A stretch of DNA of 32,846 nt from a virus: positions 1-32,846 of IMG/VR virus record IMGVR_UViG_3300008122_000023. The stretch is one strand, 5' to 3'. Position numbers and translations under genes: made by a program. Under the pieces are notes generated by a model. That model was not told the origin of the DNA, did not search any database, and was given only the letters and a program-made list of their open reading frames with translations. Position 1 is the stretch's first letter, and every line of letters starts with the position of its first letter. This document shows, in pieces, positions 30,603 to 32,846 of the stretch.

Positions 30603-31081
30603 ATGTATACTCCAATACAGATTAATAAAATGATAATTCCATAAATTGTTTTTTTGTAACTGTGCTTAAGATTAGTATTACAGTTTGCAATAGCTTTATC
30701 AATATCTTCATAAAAGAATTTATGACCTGGATTTTTCTTTGATAAAAAATACGGATACATTGAATATTGAATAGAGTCATTTAAATTTTTGCGAACAAGT
30801 TCACTGATTTGTGTATCGGCCGGAATTTTTAAACCTTTAGTTTTAAAAGTCGGCTTATATAAGTCATCTTTAAAAATATCATCAGACGCCATAATATTGT
30901 ATAAATCTTTAATTGAACGCAATTTAAATTGGCTTTTATATAAAACACGTTCAACTGCATATAATTCAATATTTGATTTATAAAAATAATCTGCATAATT
31001 TTTAATAAGATTATCATAATTATGACTTTGAATTTGTTCAGTTCTCTTTTGTTGAAGATGATCCCGTTGCCATTCTTTCAT
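30593..31081 (-). CDS. C-terminally membrane-anchored protein, 162 aa (paralogue A)
   Basis: Starts MKEWQRDHLQQKRTEQIQ with a helical, charged body; the last ~18 residues are a single membrane segment (IYGIIILLICIGVYIW), i.e. tail-anchored facing the cytoplasm. The N-terminal pattern (WQ[RK]D, H-N, YA..FY) and the architecture match the 134-aa protein at 31400, so the two look like diverged paralogues flanking the DUF4326 gene. GAGG nine bases upstream. Confidence 0.72.
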   Translation of the reverse strand: MKEWQRDHLQQKRTEQIQSHNYDNLIKNYADYFYKSNIELYAVERVLYKSQFKLRSIKDLYNIMASDDIFKDDLYKPTFKTKGLKIPADTQISELVRKNLNDSIQYSMYPYFLSKKNPGHKFFYEDIDKAIANCNTNLKHSYKKTIYGIIILLICIGVYIWN

Positions 31082-31403
31082 TCTTACGATCCTCTAAAAT
31101 CAATTCAATTAGATATTTAATTATAAAACCATGGCAATCACTAAATGGCACACACCAACAGCCTAATATTAAATCACCTTTTTCAGCAATATCGGCTAAT
31201 CGATTAAGTTCATTTGCAATTGCTTCGTCACCCAGGTTATCAAAAATCCAATTGTTATATGAAGCAATTGCTTCATCTATAGTTTTAACTCTATATTTTG
31301 CAATAGTTTTAACTTTATGTGTATATGGGTTTCCTAAAATTGAGGGCCGCCCTATATATTCGCACGGTCCTTTATAAAATTTTTTATTAACTATATGTAT
31401 CAT
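31038..31403 (-). CDS. DUF4326-family protein, 121 aa
   Basis: Matches the DUF4326 pattern: YIGRPSILGNPYTHK near the N-terminus, a helical middle beginning ASYNNWIF, and ILGCWCVPFSDCHGFII with conserved Cys/His that may bind metal or catalyse. Function unknown. The ATG overlaps the upstream stop as ATGA; the 3' end overlaps the next gene by 44 bases, with that gene's ribosome site inside it. Confidence 0.82.
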   Translation of the reverse strand: MIHIVNKKFYKGPCEYIGRPSILGNPYTHKVKTIAKYRVKTIDEAIASYNNWIFDNLGDEAIANELNRLADIAEKGDLILGCWCVPFSDCHGFIIKYLIELILEDRKNERMATGSSSTKEN

Positions 31404-31804
31404 ACTGATAATTTTACCGCAAAAATAAGAATAATTAATATCACAAAAATAAATATTGATTTAATTGTTATCTCACGCCGTTTAATATAAGAATCATATA
31501 TATCATTTACTTTCTTTTGTAATTGATATGATGTAAATGATACATCAGTATCATTACAATGAAGGCGGTATCCATCGCCTTTTAAATTGGAAAGTTCAGC
31601 ACTATCTTTTGCAAGTTGATAAATCTCATTAATATCAGGTTGATTAAAACCGACCTTTTTATCTAATGATTTATCAATTTTATATTTTTCATATGCAATA
31701 TTATAAAAAATACGAGCATAATGATTAAGCTGATCTTGCACTAATTTATTATGTGTGACCTCTGCAGCTTTTGCATTCATATAGTCTTTTTGCCAATTAT
31801 CCAT
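31400..31804 (-). CDS. C-terminally membrane-anchored protein, 134 aa (paralogue B)
   Basis: Starts MDNWQKDYMNAKAAEVTHNK; helical body; C-terminal membrane segment (SIFIFVILIILIFAVKL). Same layout and N-terminal pattern as the protein at 30593. AGGA six to seven bases upstream. Confidence 0.72.
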   Translation of the reverse strand: MDNWQKDYMNAKAAEVTHNKLVQDQLNHYARIFYNIAYEKYKIDKSLDKKVGFNQPDINEIYQLAKDSAELSNLKGDGYRLHCNDTDVSFTSYQLQKKVNDIYDSYIKRREITIKSIFIFVILIILIFAVKLSV

Positions 31805-31816
31805 AAATTTTCCTAT

Positions 31817-32194
31817 TTACCAAATTTGGCATTCAATATTATATTGTTTGCCATTTTTTAAAGGTATCATACTTAACTTTTTATCTGATTGGTAATCACT
31901 AAAAACAGATGAATCAATCTTATATAAATTGCTATTATTAGTATATGTATTCAACCCATTTTTAGCAGCACTTTCATAAACACAATTATTGCGATGAGTA
32001 GCACTACTATTTTCAGCCACACATGCATTAAAGTCTATTTCATACTTTTTAAGCTTTTTTTCTGTAATACAAGCTGCGGCATGAGCTTTAATAATATCTT
32101 CATCCGTTGTAGGAAGAGAACAGCGGTAAGTTATGCATGCCATACCTGTAATTATAATACAAGTTATATATTTGAAAGAGTTATCTTGTGACAT
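31817..32194 (-). CDS. Signal-anchored Cys4 protein, 125 aa (tandem paralogue)
   Basis: N-terminal membrane/signal-anchor segment (YITCIIITGMACITY), then a soluble domain with C42, C58, C71 and C122. The pattern C-x3-KKL-x-K-x-E with C16 residues later is shared with the next gene upstream (C49, C65, C77, C126). Probably exported to the periplasm with disulfides (inference). AAAGGA upstream. A superinfection-exclusion or envelope role would fit but is unproven. Confidence 0.75.
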   Translation of the reverse strand: MSQDNSFKYITCIIITGMACITYRCSLPTTDEDIIKAHAAACITEKKLKKYEIDFNACVAENSSATHRNNCVYESAAKNGLNTYTNNSNLYKIDSSVFSDYQSDKKLSMIPLKNGKQYNIECQIW

Positions 32195-32206
32195 TTTATA
32201 ATTCCT

Positions 32207-32590
32207 TTAATTACAGCTTAATTTATTAATAGTACCATCTTTTAATAGAGTATTAGCTTTAATATATAAAGTATTATATGAGTCAATAAAACCAGGTCTT
32301 AATTCTACAGTTTCAGTGGAATATGCGGTAATAGAGCTTAATTCATATGCATTACGACGGCATTCTTTTAAACCAACTTGAGGGGTTTCGGACGCACATT
32401 TATTATAAAGCGATTCAGCTTTATCAAGTCGCTTTTTATGCATACAATATTCTACACCAGCTATTTTAATTTCTTCGTCAGAATATGTAGTAGAACTAAT
32501 TGCCCCGTGTATTGCAGCAGCGACCACACTAGCAATAAAAAATATAATAATAGCCCACATTTTAAAAAATCGGAAAGATTCAGCACTCAT
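32207..32590 (-). CDS. Signal-anchored Cys4 protein, 127 aa (tandem paralogue)
   Basis: N-terminal membrane segment (MWAIIIFFIASVVAAAIHG, about 11-29) and a soluble domain with C49, C65, C77 and C126 in nearly the same spacing as the neighbour at 31817 (EYCMHKKRLDKAESLYNKC against AACITEKKLKKYEIDFNAC). The start is coupled to the upstream gene by ATGA and has AAGGA. Function unknown. Confidence 0.75.
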   Translation of the reverse strand: MSAESFRFFKMWAIIIFFIASVVAAAIHGAISSTTYSDEEIKIAGVEYCMHKKRLDKAESLYNKCASETPQVGLKECRRNAYELSSITAYSTETVELRPGFIDSYNTLYIKANTLLKDGTINKLSCN

Positions 32591-32790
32591 TTTACTAATC
32601 CTTGTTTTTTTGCATCGCCAATAAGCATATTCATATAAACAAAATCTTGTGGGCGTCTTTCATCTTTGGCTTTGACAAAAGCGCGTTTACGACAATCGTA
32701 AAACTTATAGCTTTTAAAATATGCACGATAATATTGCACAATTTCAATTGCACGAGCTTCGCCACCAACAAGATTTACATATTTTGACAT
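32587..32790 (-). CDS. Small basic hypothetical protein, 67 aa
   Basis: Basic and Tyr/Lys/Arg-rich (YYRAYFKSYKFYDCRKRAFVK). The start at 32790 has only a weak GGA site. A TATAAT lies just upstream, but no clear -35 is visible before the window edge. First gene of the membrane-protein operon. Confidence 0.65.
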   Translation of the reverse strand: MSKYVNLVGGEARAIEIVQYYRAYFKSYKFYDCRKRAFVKAKDERRPQDFVYMNMLIGDAKKQGLVK

Positions 32791-32846
32791 GATACATTAT
32801 ATCCGCTTTGAGAATACAAATATGATAGCATATACATGCAATATAT

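Noticed and set aside
32378-32638. Plus-strand ORF of 86 codons
   Set aside because: Antisense to the Cys4 membrane protein, whose paralogue supports the minus-strand frame.
1-32846. Prophage attachment site, integrase or IS element
   Set aside because: No integrase, transposase or terminal inverted repeats seen; the content is continuous lytic-phage type.

Overview
The window is a dense, AT-rich piece of a large tailed-phage genome. The supporting markers are a T4-type polynucleotide kinase/phosphatase, a T4 Rnl1-type RNA ligase, a PhoH-like ATPase, a TOPRIM primase, a T4 gp19-like tail-tube protein and many short unknown genes. Genes overlap by ATGA or TAATG, Shine-Dalgarno sites are strong (AAGGA, GGAG), and rho-independent terminators are tight. 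This suggests a myovirus of the broad T4-like/jumbo type on a Gram-negative, probably low-GC host. The host is inference; nothing here names it. No tRNA, IS element, integrase or CRISPR array was found.

Layout. 1-1598 (+): end of an RNA ligase (cut by the window edge) coupled to an HD/P-loop kinase. 1620-9664 (-): a long run of small unknown genes with one nucleotidyltransferase. 9758-13226 (-): PNKP, a Cys4 protein, an ~0.7 kb gene-free block with a probable large structured RNA, and an Rnl1-type ligase. 13236-20976 (-): more small genes, including a possible programmed -1 frameshift, a stand-alone 5'-kinase and several small membrane proteins; one lone + gene lies at 17972. 21070-22991 (-): PhoH and primase, overlapping by about 100 bases. 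23094-25486: a late/virion-type island, mostly +, with a divergent tail-tube gene. 25512-32790 (-): metallophosphoesterase, DUF932-like protein, nucleoside deoxyribosyltransferase-like protein, DUF4326 protein and two sets of paralogous membrane proteins.

How it works together. Most minus-strand operons start from one promoter type (TATACA or a close variant, 17 bases, TATAAT-like) and end in a hairpin terminator. The virion island instead has TTAAATA-type boxes. Three kinase-type and two ligase-type RNA-repair proteins point to heavy investment in mending cleaved RNA, classically tRNA cut by host anticodon nucleases.

Most notable: (1) a ~0.6-0.7 kb minus-strand RNA at about 11387-12070 with its own promoter and a dozen nested or successive helices; (2) a slippery heptamer A-AAT-TTT just before a stop codon at 14415-14424, followed by a two-part stem-loop and a start-less ORF coupled to the next gene.
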